Shown here in pieces: positions 1-8,239 of a DNA stretch of 59,808 bases; the stretch's first letter is position 1, and each line of letters opens with the position of its first letter. The position numbers and the translations under genes were made by a program. Where the stretch lies: NCBI RefSeq assembly GCF_014174375.1, contig NZ_JABEQE010000021.1, positions 1-59,808 on the forward strand, written 5' to 3'. Below the pieces are notes generated by a model that saw nothing but the letters and a program-made list of their open reading frames with translations, was not told the origin of the DNA and searched no databases. This DNA is from Gluconacetobacter asukensis (GTDB taxonomy: Bacteria > Pseudomonadota > Alphaproteobacteria > Acetobacterales > Acetobacteraceae).

Positions 1-59
1 CGGAAAAATCAGTCCTTTGTCGCACGCAGCGACACGGAATGCATAAGACAAGCCTGACC

Positions 60-95
60 GGAAATGCGCGCCGGCGGCGATCCGACGCGCGTTTC
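60..95. terminator. GC-rich hairpin, copy A of a dispersed terminator-like repeat
   Basis: The stem 66-74 pairs with 82-90 with one mismatch, around a short loop. It is flanked by GGAAAT on the left and GTTTCC on the right, so it could end transcripts on either strand. The reverse complement matches the 55147-55190 hairpin in about 39 of 45 positions. The terminator role is inferred from shape and from the position of the sister copy. Confidence 0.5.
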
Positions 96-217
96 CTGTT
101 CTTCGGTGCTCACGGCCATCAAGGCGGCTTCGCTCCGATGCTCGGAAACACACGACGGGCGCGACCCGTTCCGGGCCACTCTCGCTCACCAGCACGCATT
201 TCCAAACAGGCTCTGAG

Positions 218-593
218 TCAGGGTCTGTGGATTGTGATCTGCTCCCGAAGGTCGGACCGCCGGATGGTAGAGTTTCCGGCCTGGAGCCACGGTAACGGGC
301 TGGATGCGTCGTCGGGAATGTGCAGCGAGATCGGCGCCTTGTTGCCAATTGCCCCATGCGGGTGGACCTCGTTGTAGTCTCTGCGCCAAACCTCCAACTT
401 TTCGCGTGCGTCTGCAGGCGTCAGGAACCAGTGGGCGTTCAGGCACTCCGCCCGCAGACGTCCGTTGGAGGCCTCGATGAACGCATTGTCCGTCGGTTTG
501 CCGAGGCGGGAGAAGTCCAGCGTGACGTTGTTGGCGTAGGCCCAGAGATCCAGATCGCGCGAGATGAACTCCGAGCCCTGGCCGAGCGCACAC
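218..593 (-). pseudogene. IS3-family transposase OrfB, C-terminal remnant
   Basis: Read on the minus strand, this stretch encodes the end of an IS3-type integrase-fold transposase. The motif GSEFISRDLDLWAY (second catalytic-core block) is followed by GKPTDNAFIEA with the catalytic Glu region, then NAHWF, WRRDYNE and a C-terminal tail ending at the stop at 218-220. There is no N-terminal half: the reading frame runs into IS630-type sequence on the opposite strand at about 590-600. The piece is therefore a truncated, inactive relic, not a working element. The family call rests on motif recognition only. Confidence 0.75.
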
Positions 594-595
594 GC

Positions 596-691
596 GACGC
601 CCTGTGGAACAGGATCGGCTCTCTCATCGATCTGTTCTCGCCCACAGAATGCGCCAACTTCTTCACCACTGCTGGATATGAACCAGATTGA
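596..691 (+). pseudogene. IS630-family transposase, C-terminal remnant
   Basis: The plus-strand frame ends with DALWNRIGSLIDLFSP, ECANFF and a terminal AGYEPD. This is the characteristic tail of IS630-type (Tc1/mariner-like) transposases. Only about 32 residues remain. The upstream part is replaced by the oppositely oriented IS3 remnant, which suggests one element inserted into or recombined with the other. Not functional. Confidence 0.65.
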
Positions 692-857
692 AAAGAAACG
701 CTCTAGTTTGCAGATTGCCGGGGAGCATCAGCGTGCGGCGCTGGCGGCTCCGCATCGGTTCACGACACAAGCCCGGAAGCTGATCGCTGCGCTGCGGGAA
801 AGGGATGATACGGAAGCCGTGCTGAAGCTGCGGCGGATGATCGGGCTGTCGTCATGA
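678..857 (+). CDS. Small hypothetical protein overlapping the IS630 tail
   Basis: A 59-residue frame starts at ATG 678 inside the last codons of the IS630 remnant and ends at 857. It is rich in Lys, Arg and Ala and predicted helical (RKLIAALRERDD). I do not recognise the family. The start overlapping a transposase end and the weak upstream Shine-Dalgarno (none clear) make it possible that this is noise. It could equally be a small passenger or remnant gene next to the IS scar. Confidence 0.25.
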   Translation: MNQIEKKRSSLQIAGEHQRAALAAPHRFTTQARKLIAALRERDDTEAVLKLRRMIGLSS

Positions 858-1199
858 TGCCGATGGCCGCACGGTCCGGATCGCGGTTCTCTCTCCGTTC
901 ACGAAGTATCGGACAGTAGGCACGAATAAGGCGAGGTGATGAATACGGTGCAAAGTGGGATCGTGACTGTCGCGGGGGTGGGTCCATCACTCTGCCGATT
1001 GAGCTGCTTCGGAAATTGGGGTGGAGCCTCTGGCACGCGCGTCGTCTCTTTGCTCACGATGGATGCATCGTAAGGGCAGCCATAGATAAGACTGCGCTGC
1101 CATCCGGCTGGCGATATGCCGAAGGGTGTGGTCAGGCCGTATTGATCTTCCATTTAATGACTAAGTCATATAGACTAAACTAGGGGCGAGGGAGTTGCC
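858..1199. other. Intergenic stretch with a possible degenerate AbrB-like frame
   Basis: No intact gene is visible. On the plus strand around 985-1080, the frame reading ITLPIELLRKLGW and later LFAHDGCIVRAA resembles the swapped-hairpin AbrB/MazE antitoxin fold. It has no usable start, and an upstream frame change separates it from a plausible N-terminus. It lies directly upstream of the Phd/PIN pair and may be a decayed antitoxin. The similarity is short, so this is a tentative reading. Confidence 0.25.
1158..1168. promoter_or_regulatory. Palindrome upstream of the toxin-antitoxin operon
   Basis: TGACTAAGTCA is an 11-bp inverted repeat with a central A, 32 bp before the antitoxin start, followed by AT-rich ATATAGACTAAAC. 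Phd/YefM antitoxins usually repress their own promoter by binding such repeats, so an operator role is plausible. The palindrome is seen directly; the role is inference. Confidence 0.4.
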
Positions 1200-1451
1200 A
1201 TGATGCGGACCGTGAATATCCATGAGGCCAAGACCCATCTCTCCCGGCTGATCGACGAGGCGATGAAAGGCGGGGAGGGATTTGTCATCGCCAAGGCGGG
1301 GCGTCCGATGGTACGCGTTGTCCCGATGACAGCCCCTGAACCGCAACAGACGCGTCGCCTCGGATTCCTGACGGGGCACGTCAAGATCCCGGATGACTTT
1401 GACCGGATGGGCCAGCAGGAGGTAGTGGACCTGTTCGAGGGCGAGGCGTGA
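1200..1451 (+). CDS. Type II antitoxin, Phd/YefM family
   Basis: This 83-residue protein has the N-terminal Phd/YefM DNA-binding and dimerisation pattern (TVNIHEAKTHLSRLIDEA, then a beta strand FVIAKAGRPMVRVVP). A flexible acidic C-terminal tail, which in this family wraps the toxin active site, ends EVVDLFEGEA. GAGGGA lies just upstream of the start; the second Met at 1203 is an alternative. Its stop overlaps the toxin start by 4 bp, so the two are translationally coupled. It should neutralise the PIN toxin and repress the operon from the palindrome at 1158. Confidence 0.88.
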   Translation: MMRTVNIHEAKTHLSRLIDEAMKGGEGFVIAKAGRPMVRVVPMTAPEPQQTRRLGFLTGHVKIPDDFDRMGQQEVVDLFEGEA

Positions 1452-1834
1452 AGCTGCTCCTCGACACGCACCTGCTGCTCTGGGCCGCCGGCATGCCGGA
1501 AAAGCTGTCTGCGGAAGCCTTGATCCTGATGGAGGACCCCCAGAATACGCTCCTGTTCAGTGTTGCCAGCCTGTGGGAAATCACCATCAAGGCCGGTCTG
1601 GGACGGGAGGATTTTCAGGTCGACCCGCACCTGTTGCGAAGGGGTCTGGTCGAGAACGAATATGAGGAACTCCCGATCACCGGCCGGCATGCGCTGGCTG
1701 TTGGCGGCCTGCCCGATATTCACCGGGACCCCTTCGATCGCATGCTGGTTGCCCAGGCTACGGTCGAAGGCGTGCTTCTTCTGACCCATGATCCGGCTGT
1801 CCAAGCTTATCCAGGGCCAATCCGTTCCGTATGA
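1448..1834 (+). CDS. Type II toxin, PIN-domain ribonuclease (VapC-like)
   Basis: This 128-residue PIN-domain protein carries the acidic residues of this nuclease fold: LLLDTHLLLWAA at the N-terminus (first Asp), a central SVASLWEI with Glu, and PFDRMLVAQA with the third Asp, followed by LLTHD. These form the Mg-dependent RNA-cleaving site. It starts with GTG overlapping the antitoxin stop. Pairing of a Phd/YefM antitoxin with a PIN toxin of this PFDRML subtype is common. The target is presumably tRNA or rRNA but cannot be read from sequence. Confidence 0.88.
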   Translation: MKLLLDTHLLLWAAGMPEKLSAEALILMEDPQNTLLFSVASLWEITIKAGLGREDFQVDPHLLRRGLVENEYEELPITGRHALAVGGLPDIHRDPFDRMLVAQATVEGVLLLTHDPAVQAYPGPIRSV

Positions 1835-2132
1835 AATAGTGGAGGGGTTATCGGCAATAGGGCAGCTATAAGTTCGTAGAGGGTTGTAAAAGCGGCTTTG
1901 GCATTGGCATTGTTCGGTGTCAAACGGCGAGACTGGGTATCTCCCGGTCTACCAATCGCAAGTATCGTTGGTTGCCTTCCCCGCAACCATACCGAACACA
2001 CAAAACCCCACGATACCATAAGGTGCGTGGGGTTTTTCTTTGGGTGCGCGGTGGAGAAAAATCAATACAAACGAATTCGATAATCCCAGCAGAAAGCGCA
2101 TGTTCTCAACGGCTGACTAGATGCTTCGCATG
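1835..2132. other. Intergenic region between the toxin gene and hyuB
   Basis: Apart from the strong hairpin at 2003-2038, I see no gene here. The segment 1930-1962 ends in a CGGTCTACCA that looks tRNA-like, but it does not fold as a T-arm and acceptor stem. It may be a relic of an attachment site; no integrase is nearby. Confidence 0.4.
2003..2038. terminator. Rho-independent terminator, probably bidirectional
   Basis: The stem AAACCCCACG (2003-2012) pairs perfectly with CGTGGGGTTT (2026-2035) and is followed by a T-rich run. The A-rich left flank gives a U-tract on the minus strand too. It sits between convergent operons (toxin on plus, hyuAB on minus) and can end both. Confidence 0.85.
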
Positions 2133-3746
2133 CTACACATAGCCGCCTTTGCGGTCTGCCTGGCGGTGTGCTTCCGTCCGGGCCTCGGGCGCGCCCAGGC
2201 CGCCCCCGCCGGGAGTCATGATGATCAATGTCTCATCGGGCGGGATAATCTCCAGTCCCTTGCCTGCGAGTTCCTTTCCGCCCGCCAGCCTTACGCAGCC
2301 GGGGGCGCCGTCCTTGCCCCCGGCTGCGCCGCGCGGGGGGTATTTGATCCGGTCGAATGCGGCCAGCAGTTCGAACGGTCGCTGTTCCGTGCTGCCGATC
2401 TCCATGATCTGGCCCAGGCCGCCGCGGGTCTCGCCGTCGCCGCCGCTGCCTTCGCGGAATTCCTTGCGCCAGAAAATGAGGGGGCACTGTATTTCCGCGA
2501 TCTCGATCGGGGTGCCATGGACGCCCGAGGGAAATGCGGTGGCCGACAGCCCGTCCAGGCCCGGCCGCGCCCCCGTGCCGCCATTGGTCGTGATGGCCAG
2601 CGCGAAGGCCTGAATCGTATCCTGTCCGGCCGGCATCCAGTTTCCGCGCACCGTGATGTTCCATAGGCAGGATGTGCCTTCCGCCGGGATCCGGTCGGGC
2701 AGGGGGGTGCGCAGGCAGCCGAACACCATGTCCGGCAGCATCTGCCCGACGATATGGCGTGAGGAGACCGGCGCCGGATGCGGTGCGTTGAGCACGCTTC
2801 CCGCCGGTGCGGTGACGCGATAGGCCGCCAGCGATCCGGCATTGTTGGGCACGTCCGGCGCGATGGCGCAGGCCAGGCCGAACACCGTATAGGCCTTGGT
2901 ATAGGCCAGCGGTACGTTGATTCCGCGCGGCACGACGGGGTCCGACCCGTCATAATCGACCAGCACGCCATCGGCACCGATCGTCAGGCGTGCCCGCAGC
3001 GTCAGCGGCGTATCGTAGCCGTCTATCGTCATGTCGTACGACCATGTGCCGCGTGGCAGGGCGGCGATCTTTTCCACGACGGCATTGTACGATCGTTCGA
3101 TGATGAAATCGGCCAGCGGTTCCAGCGTGTCGATGGCGAATTCGTCCATCATCGCGCGCAGCGCGCGCACGCCGACATCGTTGCAGGCCGCCAGGGAGTA
3201 GGTATCGCCCTCGGTGTCGATCGGCAGGCGGGTGTTGGTGCGGATCATTGCCATCAGGGTCTCGTTCACCTGGCCCTGGTCGATCAGCTTGAGCATGGGG
3301 ATCGACAGCCCCTCCATCAGCACGTCTGTCCCTTCCGGGCCGCAACCCAGGCCGCCGATATCCATCAGGTGGCTGGTGCAGGAAAACAGCCCCACAAGCT
3401 TGCCCCGGTGGAAGGCCGGGGTCGTGACGACGAAATCATTCAGATGCCCTGTGCCCATCCACGGGTCGTTGGTGATGTAGGCGTCGCCGTCCTTCATGGT
3501 CTCGATGGGGAAATGGCGCAGGAAATGCCCCACGGATTCCGCCATCGAATTGACGTGGCCGGGGGTGCCGGTCACGGCCTGCGCGATCATGCGGCCCCGC
3601 AGGTCGAAGATCCCCGCCGAAATATCCTCGCATTCGCGCACGATCGGGCTGAAGGCCGTGCGAATCAGGACCTGCGCCTGCTCGCCGACGACGGCGATCA
3701 GGCGGTTCCACATGATCTGGAGATCGATCTGGCTCCGCGCGTTCAT
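2133..3746 (-). CDS. hyuB: Hydantoinase/oxoprolinase B subunit (HyuB-type)
   Basis: This 537-residue protein is the HyuB half of an ATP-dependent cyclic-amide hydrolase (hydantoinase, 5-oxoprolinase, acetophenone carboxylase and caprolactamase relatives). Family signatures are EDISAGIFD near residue 38, NDPWMGTGHLNDFVV around 90, FSCTSHLMDIGG, and the Gly-rich C-terminal TPGGGGLGAP. The B subunit completes hydrolysis or carboxylation of the substrate phosphorylated by HyuA. Its start overlaps the hyuA stop by 4 bp. The normal family length argues it is intact. The true substrate cannot be read; neighbours suggest a lactam, hydantoin or oxoproline-like compound. Confidence 0.9.
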   Translation of the reverse strand: MNARSQIDLQIMWNRLIAVVGEQAQVLIRTAFSPIVRECEDISAGIFDLRGRMIAQAVTGTPGHVNSMAESVGHFLRHFPIETMKDGDAYITNDPWMGTGHLNDFVVTTPAFHRGKLVGLFSCTSHLMDIGGLGCGPEGTDVLMEGLSIPMLKLIDQGQVNETLMAMIRTNTRLPIDTEGDTYSLAACNDVGVRALRAMMDEFAIDTLEPLADFIIERSYNAVVEKIAALPRGTWSYDMTIDGYDTPLTLRARLTIGADGVLVDYDGSDPVVPRGINVPLAYTKAYTVFGLACAIAPDVPNNAGSLAAYRVTAPAGSVLNAPHPAPVSSRHIVGQMLPDMVFGCLRTPLPDRIPAEGTSCLWNITVRGNWMPAGQDTIQAFALAITTNGGTGARPGLDGLSATAFPSGVHGTPIEIAEIQCPLIFWRKEFREGSGGDGETRGGLGQIMEIGSTEQRPFELLAAFDRIKYPPRGAAGGKDGAPGCVRLAGGKELAGKGLEIIPPDETLIIMTPGGGGLGAPEARTEAHRQADRKGGYV

Positions 3747-5836
3747 TGGGCCGTTTCCTTCATGTCCATGACAATATTGCCGCTGCCGTCGATAAAGGCG
3801 TCGAAGCGGGCCGAAACGTAGGTGGTGGTCTCGCGCTCGGCGATCAGGGCCGGCCCGGGAACGAGGCTGCCGGGGCGCATGTCGTCGCGGTCATAGACCG
3901 CCAGTTCGACGAACTGGCCCCTGGCCCCGTCGAACAGCCGGCGCGTCCGTGCCGGTGCCACCCCGTGCCGTGCCGGCGTGGGGGCGAAAGGTTCGGGCTT
4001 TGCGGGCGTGGTCGAAACACAGACCGACCAGTTCAGGATCTCGACCGGGGCGTTGGGGATGATGCGTTCGAACTGGCGGGCATATTCCGCCTCGAATGCC
4101 GCCCGCAATGCCGGCAGGTCGTCGGGTGTCAGGGGGCCGTCCGGCAGGGAGACGATGATTTCGTGCCCCTGTCCGACATAGCGCATGAAGCCGCCGCGCC
4201 GGACGGTCAGTGCCGTGGCGTCGGCGCCGTCCTGCACCATGTCCCGCGCCGTCTCCGTCATATCGTCCAGGAGGGCGGTGATGGCGGCGGTATCGAAGCC
4301 GGCATTCAGCCGCACCGGGCAGGAGCGGACGATCTCGAACGAGACCGGAGCGGCCAGGAAGCCGACGGCGGACCCCACGCCGGCATTCGACGGCACGACC
4401 AGCCGGCGAACCCCCAGTTTTTCGGCCACGCGGGCGGCATGCAGCGGGGCCGCGCCGCCGAAGGCGATCATGGTGTGGGTACCGATGACCGCCCCGCGTT
4501 CGGCGGCATGCACGCGGGCGGCGCTGGCCATGTTCTCGCAGACGATTTCATAGACCGCGTGGGCCGCCATTTCCGGCGACAGGCCCAGCGTGGTGCCGAT
4601 GGCCTGCTGCAAGGCGATCGCCGCGCGCTCGGGTTGCAGGGTCATGCTGCCGCCGGCGAAGGCCTCCGGCTGGATCAGGCCCAGCGTCACGTCCGCGTCG
4701 GTCACGGCCGGGCGGGTGCCCCCCAGCCCGTAACAGGCCGGCCCGGGCACGGACGAGGCGCTTTCCGGCCCGACGACGACGCGTTTCATGGCGTCCAGAT
4801 GGACGAGCGACCCGCCGCCCGCGCCGATCTCGACCATTTCGATGACGGGAATGCGCAGCGGCAGGCCCGACCCTTTCATGAAACGGGCCGTGCGATCGAC
4901 TTCGAACACGCGCGAGGATGCGGGCTGACCCTGTTCGATCAGGCAGATCTTGGCCGTGGTGCCGCCCATGTCGAAGGAAAGGACACGATCCTCGGCCAGG
5001 CGCTCCGCACATTGGGCGGCGAAGATCGCACCGCCCGCCGGGCCGGATTCGACCAGGCGCACCGGAAATTGCCGCGCCGTTTCCAGCGATGTCAGCCCGC
5101 CGCCCGACGTCACCAGATACAGCGCCCCATGGAACGACTGCGCATCCAGCGCCTGTCGCAGCCGGCCCAGATAGCCGGCCATCAGCGGCTGGACATAGGC
5201 GTTGGCGACGGTGGTGGAGGTGCGCTCATATTCACGCACTTCGGGGCACACCGCGCTGGAAAGCGAAATCGGAATGTCCGGAAGGGCCTCGGCCAGGATC
5301 TCGCCGGCGCGGCGCTCATGGTCCGGATTCGCGTAGGCATGCATGAAGGCGATCGCGATCGCCTCGGCCCCCGCAGTGCGCAGGCGCGGCGCCAGTGCCC
5401 GCAGCGCGTCCTCGTCCAGCGGCCTCTGGACCCGCCCCCTGGCGTCCATGCGCTCCGGCACCGTGAAGCGCGCGGTACGGGGAACCAGCGGCGCCGGCTT
5501 CTGGATCATGATGTCATACTGATTGAACCGGCTTTCCGTGCCGATTTCCAGGACGTCACGAAATCCCTCGGTGCCGATCAGTACCGTCAGGGCGCCTCGC
5601 CGTTCGATAATGGCGTTGGTCGCCAGCGTCGTGCCATGGACGAAGACCGTGACGTCGGTGAAGGCCAGCCCGGCATCGGCCAGGATCAGGCCGATCCCGG
5701 TCATCACCCCTTCCTCGGGCGCATGCGGCGTCGTCAGGACCTTGCGCGTCAGGCGCCCGCGCGGGGTTTCCAGCACGATATCCGTGAACGTTCCGCCGAT
5801 ATCGGCGGCCAGGCGAATTTGCATCTTGGGGGACAT
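3743..5836 (-). CDS. hyuA: Hydantoinase/oxoprolinase A subunit (HyuA-type, ATP-binding)
   Basis: This 697-residue protein belongs to the actin/Hsp70-like ATPase superfamily. The N-terminal phosphate-1 motif ADIGGTFTDIVL, a central LVESGPAGG, FDMGGTTAK (phosphate-2) and GFGGAAPLHA-type segments identify HyuA. It phosphorylates the amide carbonyl of the ring using ATP before HyuB acts. Two starts are close: ATG 5836 and an internal Met four codons later; the latter would place the ATPase motif near the usual N-terminus. First gene of a two-gene operon divergent from a MarR-type regulator. Confidence 0.9.
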   Translation of the reverse strand: MSPKMQIRLAADIGGTFTDIVLETPRGRLTRKVLTTPHAPEEGVMTGIGLILADAGLAFTDVTVFVHGTTLATNAIIERRGALTVLIGTEGFRDVLEIGTESRFNQYDIMIQKPAPLVPRTARFTVPERMDARGRVQRPLDEDALRALAPRLRTAGAEAIAIAFMHAYANPDHERRAGEILAEALPDIPISLSSAVCPEVREYERTSTTVANAYVQPLMAGYLGRLRQALDAQSFHGALYLVTSGGGLTSLETARQFPVRLVESGPAGGAIFAAQCAERLAEDRVLSFDMGGTTAKICLIEQGQPASSRVFEVDRTARFMKGSGLPLRIPVIEMVEIGAGGGSLVHLDAMKRVVVGPESASSVPGPACYGLGGTRPAVTDADVTLGLIQPEAFAGGSMTLQPERAAIALQQAIGTTLGLSPEMAAHAVYEIVCENMASAARVHAAERGAVIGTHTMIAFGGAAPLHAARVAEKLGVRRLVVPSNAGVGSAVGFLAAPVSFEIVRSCPVRLNAGFDTAAITALLDDMTETARDMVQDGADATALTVRRGGFMRYVGQGHEIIVSLPDGPLTPDDLPALRAAFEAEYARQFERIIPNAPVEILNWSVCVSTTPAKPEPFAPTPARHGVAPARTRRLFDGARGQFVELAVYDRDDMRPGSLVPGPALIAERETTTYVSARFDAFIDGSGNIVMDMKETAQ

Positions 5837-5914
5837 GCCCTGCCTCCGGGTTCAGGTTAGGATAAGGACGCGACGCCATGGTCCGGCGCCGAACTGATGG
5901 GAGCGAGAGGCCTC

Positions 5915-6490
5915 ATGACGAACACGAAACCTGGCCGCCGCGCGCGCGCGGAACAGCCGCCCGAAGCGTTGGCCCTGGCGATGGAACGCGCCTTCATCGT
6001 GTCGTCGTCGCATCTCGCCAGCCCTGGAAACGAAGATCTCAGCGAGTTCGAATTTGCGCTGACGGTCGTCAATCATGCATTCCAGCGCTGGGTGGTGCGC
6101 GGCATGGCGGCGGCGAACCTGCCCGACCTTTCTCCGCTGGATGCGCTGATCCTGCACAGCGTCAATCACCGCCATCGGCAGAAGAGCATCTCGGACCTGA
6201 TGTTCACGCTCAATCTGTCCGAACGCCATTATCTCAATTATGCGATGAAGAAGCTGGACCGGTTGGGCCTCATCACCCGCCGCCGCGACGGCAAGGAGGT
6301 TTTCGTCGGCACGACGGAGAAGGGGCGGGCGGTCTGCGAGGATTATGCCCGTATCCGCAAGGTCTGCCTGCTGGAACTCATCCCCCCGGACCGGAGCCCG
6401 GGCGGCGTGAAGATCGGCGAGGTCGCGAAGGCGCTGCGCGTGCTGACGGGATTCTACGAACAGGCGTCGCGCTCGGCCTCGTCGCTCTAG
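5915..6490 (+). CDS. MarR-type winged-helix transcriptional regulator
   Basis: This 191-residue protein has a winged-helix DNA-binding domain in its middle: LDALILHSVNH, KSISDLMFTLNLSERHYLNYAMKKL and LGLITRRRDGKEVFV. It resembles a MarR-like subfamily longer than classic MarR. ATG 5915 is chosen because GAGCGAGAGG lies 5-8 bp upstream; an earlier ATG at 5897 lacks a site. It is divergent from hyuA with only about 80 bp between, so it most likely controls hyuAB in response to the substrate. Confidence 0.8.
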   Translation: MTNTKPGRRARAEQPPEALALAMERAFIVSSSHLASPGNEDLSEFEFALTVVNHAFQRWVVRGMAAANLPDLSPLDALILHSVNHRHRQKSISDLMFTLNLSERHYLNYAMKKLDRLGLITRRRDGKEVFVGTTEKGRAVCEDYARIRKVCLLELIPPDRSPGGVKIGEVAKALRVLTGFYEQASRSASSL

Positions 6491-6500
6491 GAGGTGCCGC

Positions 6501-6884
6501 TCATGCATCGGTTATCTCGAAGGCCGGAGCGTGAAAGCCGATGGGCGCGCCGTCTTCGGCCAGGGCGGCGCTGAGCGTTCCGGCTACCGGCGATGGGATC
6601 GGGAGGAGTGCCGGCCCGATCTCGACAAAACCCAGAATCGTCCCGCATGCGACCTGTGCGCCCATTTGTGCGCCTTCGGCGCCTTGGCGGAAGATGCCCA
6701 TCTCCGGGCTCAGGGCCCGCGTCACGGCGGGCGCCACGACGGCTGCGGGGGCTATGGGAGCCTCCGCCGTCACGTCGGCCAGCCGCAGGGTCAGCCTGCT
6801 CTCGGCGTCGCCCAGCGTCAGGCCTCGGACGGCATTGCGCCGCATGGCCGCGACCAGCGCGGGCAACTGGTCAAGGATCGTCAT
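6501..6884 (-). CDS. Biotin/lipoyl-like carrier-domain protein lacking the biotinyl lysine
   Basis: This 127-residue protein has a C-terminal biotinyl/lipoyl-type beta sandwich (GTILGFVEIGP, then PVAGTLSAALAEDGAPIGF). At the hairpin turn where biotin carriers show E-[AV]-M-K, this protein reads FVEIGPALLPIPSP, so there is no Met-Lys and no biotinylation site. The N-terminal half (LPALVAAMRRNAV, LTLGDAESRLTLRL) matches the N-terminal part of AccB-like carriers such as its neighbour. It is the last gene of the pxp/acc operon, overlapping accC by 4 bp. It may be structural or substrate-binding rather than a carboxyl carrier. Confidence 0.7.
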   Translation of the reverse strand: MTILDQLPALVAAMRRNAVRGLTLGDAESRLTLRLADVTAEAPIAPAAVVAPAVTRALSPEMGIFRQGAEGAQMGAQVACGTILGFVEIGPALLPIPSPVAGTLSAALAEDGAPIGFHAPAFEITDA

Positions 6885-8239
6885 GGCGTGGCCCCTTCGG
6901 CCGCCAATGCCTCCAGATAATGGACGGAGACGCCGCCGGCGCAAAAACCCGCGGCATCCATCAGGCGGCGATGCAGCGGGGCGGTGGTGGTGATGCCTTC
7001 GACCGTCATCTCGTCCAGCGCCGCGCGCATCCGTGCCAGCGCATCGGCGCGGTCCGCGCCATGGACGATCAGCTTGGCGACCAGGGAGTCGTACTGCGGC
7101 GGTACCGTGTAGCCATCATACAGGTGCGTATCGACCCGCACGCCGGGGCCGCCCGGCGGGCGCCATGTCCGCACCAGGCCGGGGCTGGGGGCGAAGGTTT
7201 CCGGATGTTCCGCGTTGATCCGGCATTCGATGGCATGGCCGCGCGTTTCGATGTCGGACTGGCCGAACGACAGGGGGTGCCCCATGGCAATGCGCAACTG
7301 CTCGCGTACGATATCGATGCCGGTCGTCATTTCGGTCACCGGGTGTTCCACCTGCAGGCGCGTGTTCATCTCGATGAAGGAAAACGCGCCGTCCTCGTAG
7401 AGGAATTCGAACGTGCCGGCTCCGACATACCCCATCTGGACGCAGGCGCGGGCGCAGCGTTCGCCCAGGTCGGCGATACGGTCGGGCGGAATTCCGATGG
7501 CGGGCGCTTCCTCGATCAGTTTCTGGTGCCGGCGTTGTACGGAACAATCCCGCGCGCCCAGCCAGACGGCCTGGGCCGCCCCGTCGGCCAGGACCTGGAT
7601 TTCCACATGGCGCGGATGCTGCAGGAATCGCTCGGCATAGATGGACGCGTTGCCGAAGGCGCGTCCGGCTTCCTCGCGCGCGGTTTCAATCGCGTCGCGC
7701 GCGTCTTCGGGCCGGCGCACGACGCGCATGCCGCGCCCGCCGCCGCCGCCTGCCGCCTTGACGATCAGCGGATAGCCCACGCTGTCGCAGATCCGCATGG
7801 CCTCGGTGATATCGTCCGGCAGGGCGTCGTCCGAGCCGGGCAGGCAGGGCACGCCGCTGTGGCGCATCTGCCGTTTGGCGGCGATCTTGTCGCCCATCAT
7901 GCGCATGATGGACGAGGGCGGCCCCACCAGGACCAGGCCCGCGCGTTCCACCGCTTCGGCGAAATCGGCGTTTTCCGACAGGAAGCCGTAACCGGGGTGG
8001 ATCGCGTCCGCCCCCGTCAATGCGGCGGCGCGCAGGATGCGCTCGGCATCCAGATAGCTGCCTGCCGCCGATGCGGGGCCGATGCAGATCCGCTGATCGA
8101 CCAGGCGCAGATGCGCCAGGCCGGCATCGGCTTCGGAATGCACGCCCACGCTGCGCAGCCCGAGCAGGCGGCAGGCGCGGGCGATGCGCAGGGCGATTTC
8201 GCCGCGATTGGCGATCAGGACGGTGCGGATATCACGCAT
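6881..8239 (-). CDS. accC: Biotin carboxylase (AccC-like)
   Basis: This 452-residue ATP-grasp enzyme carboxylates biotin on a carrier protein. Seen motifs are VLIANRGEIALRIARA at the N-terminus, the Gly-rich ATP loop KAAGGGGGRGMR, and EMNTRLQVEHPVTEM with catalytic residues. The start at 8239 is the Met that begins the canonical N-terminus; an upstream frame extension has unrelated sequence. It overlaps accB by 8 bp. The context with PxpA/B/C, and no acetyl-CoA carboxyltransferase, suggests a pathway-specific carboxylase rather than fatty acid synthesis. Confidence 0.92.
   Translation of the reverse strand: MRDIRTVLIANRGEIALRIARACRLLGLRSVGVHSEADAGLAHLRLVDQRICIGPASAAGSYLDAERILRAAALTGADAIHPGYGFLSENADFAEAVERAGLVLVGPPSSIMRMMGDKIAAKRQMRHSGVPCLPGSDDALPDDITEAMRICDSVGYPLIVKAAGGGGGRGMRVVRRPEDARDAIETAREEAGRAFGNASIYAERFLQHPRHVEIQVLADGAAQAVWLGARDCSVQRRHQKLIEEAPAIGIPPDRIADLGERCARACVQMGYVGAGTFEFLYEDGAFSFIEMNTRLQVEHPVTEMTTGIDIVREQLRIAMGHPLSFGQSDIETRGHAIECRINAEHPETFAPSPGLVRTWRPPGGPGVRVDTHLYDGYTVPPQYDSLVAKLIVHGADRADALARMRAALDEMTVEGITTTAPLHRRLMDAAGFCAGGVSVHYLEALAAEGATP

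Noticed and set aside
1920-1965. tRNA-like 3' end (CGGTCTACCA)
   Set aside because: It does not form a T-arm with a TTC loop or a matching 5' acceptor half; not a tRNA or tmRNA.
3746-5860. 704-codon plus-strand frame antisense to hyuA
   Set aside because: It mirrors hyuA codon structure, is Gly/Arg/Gln-rich with no family motifs, and hyuA is unambiguous.
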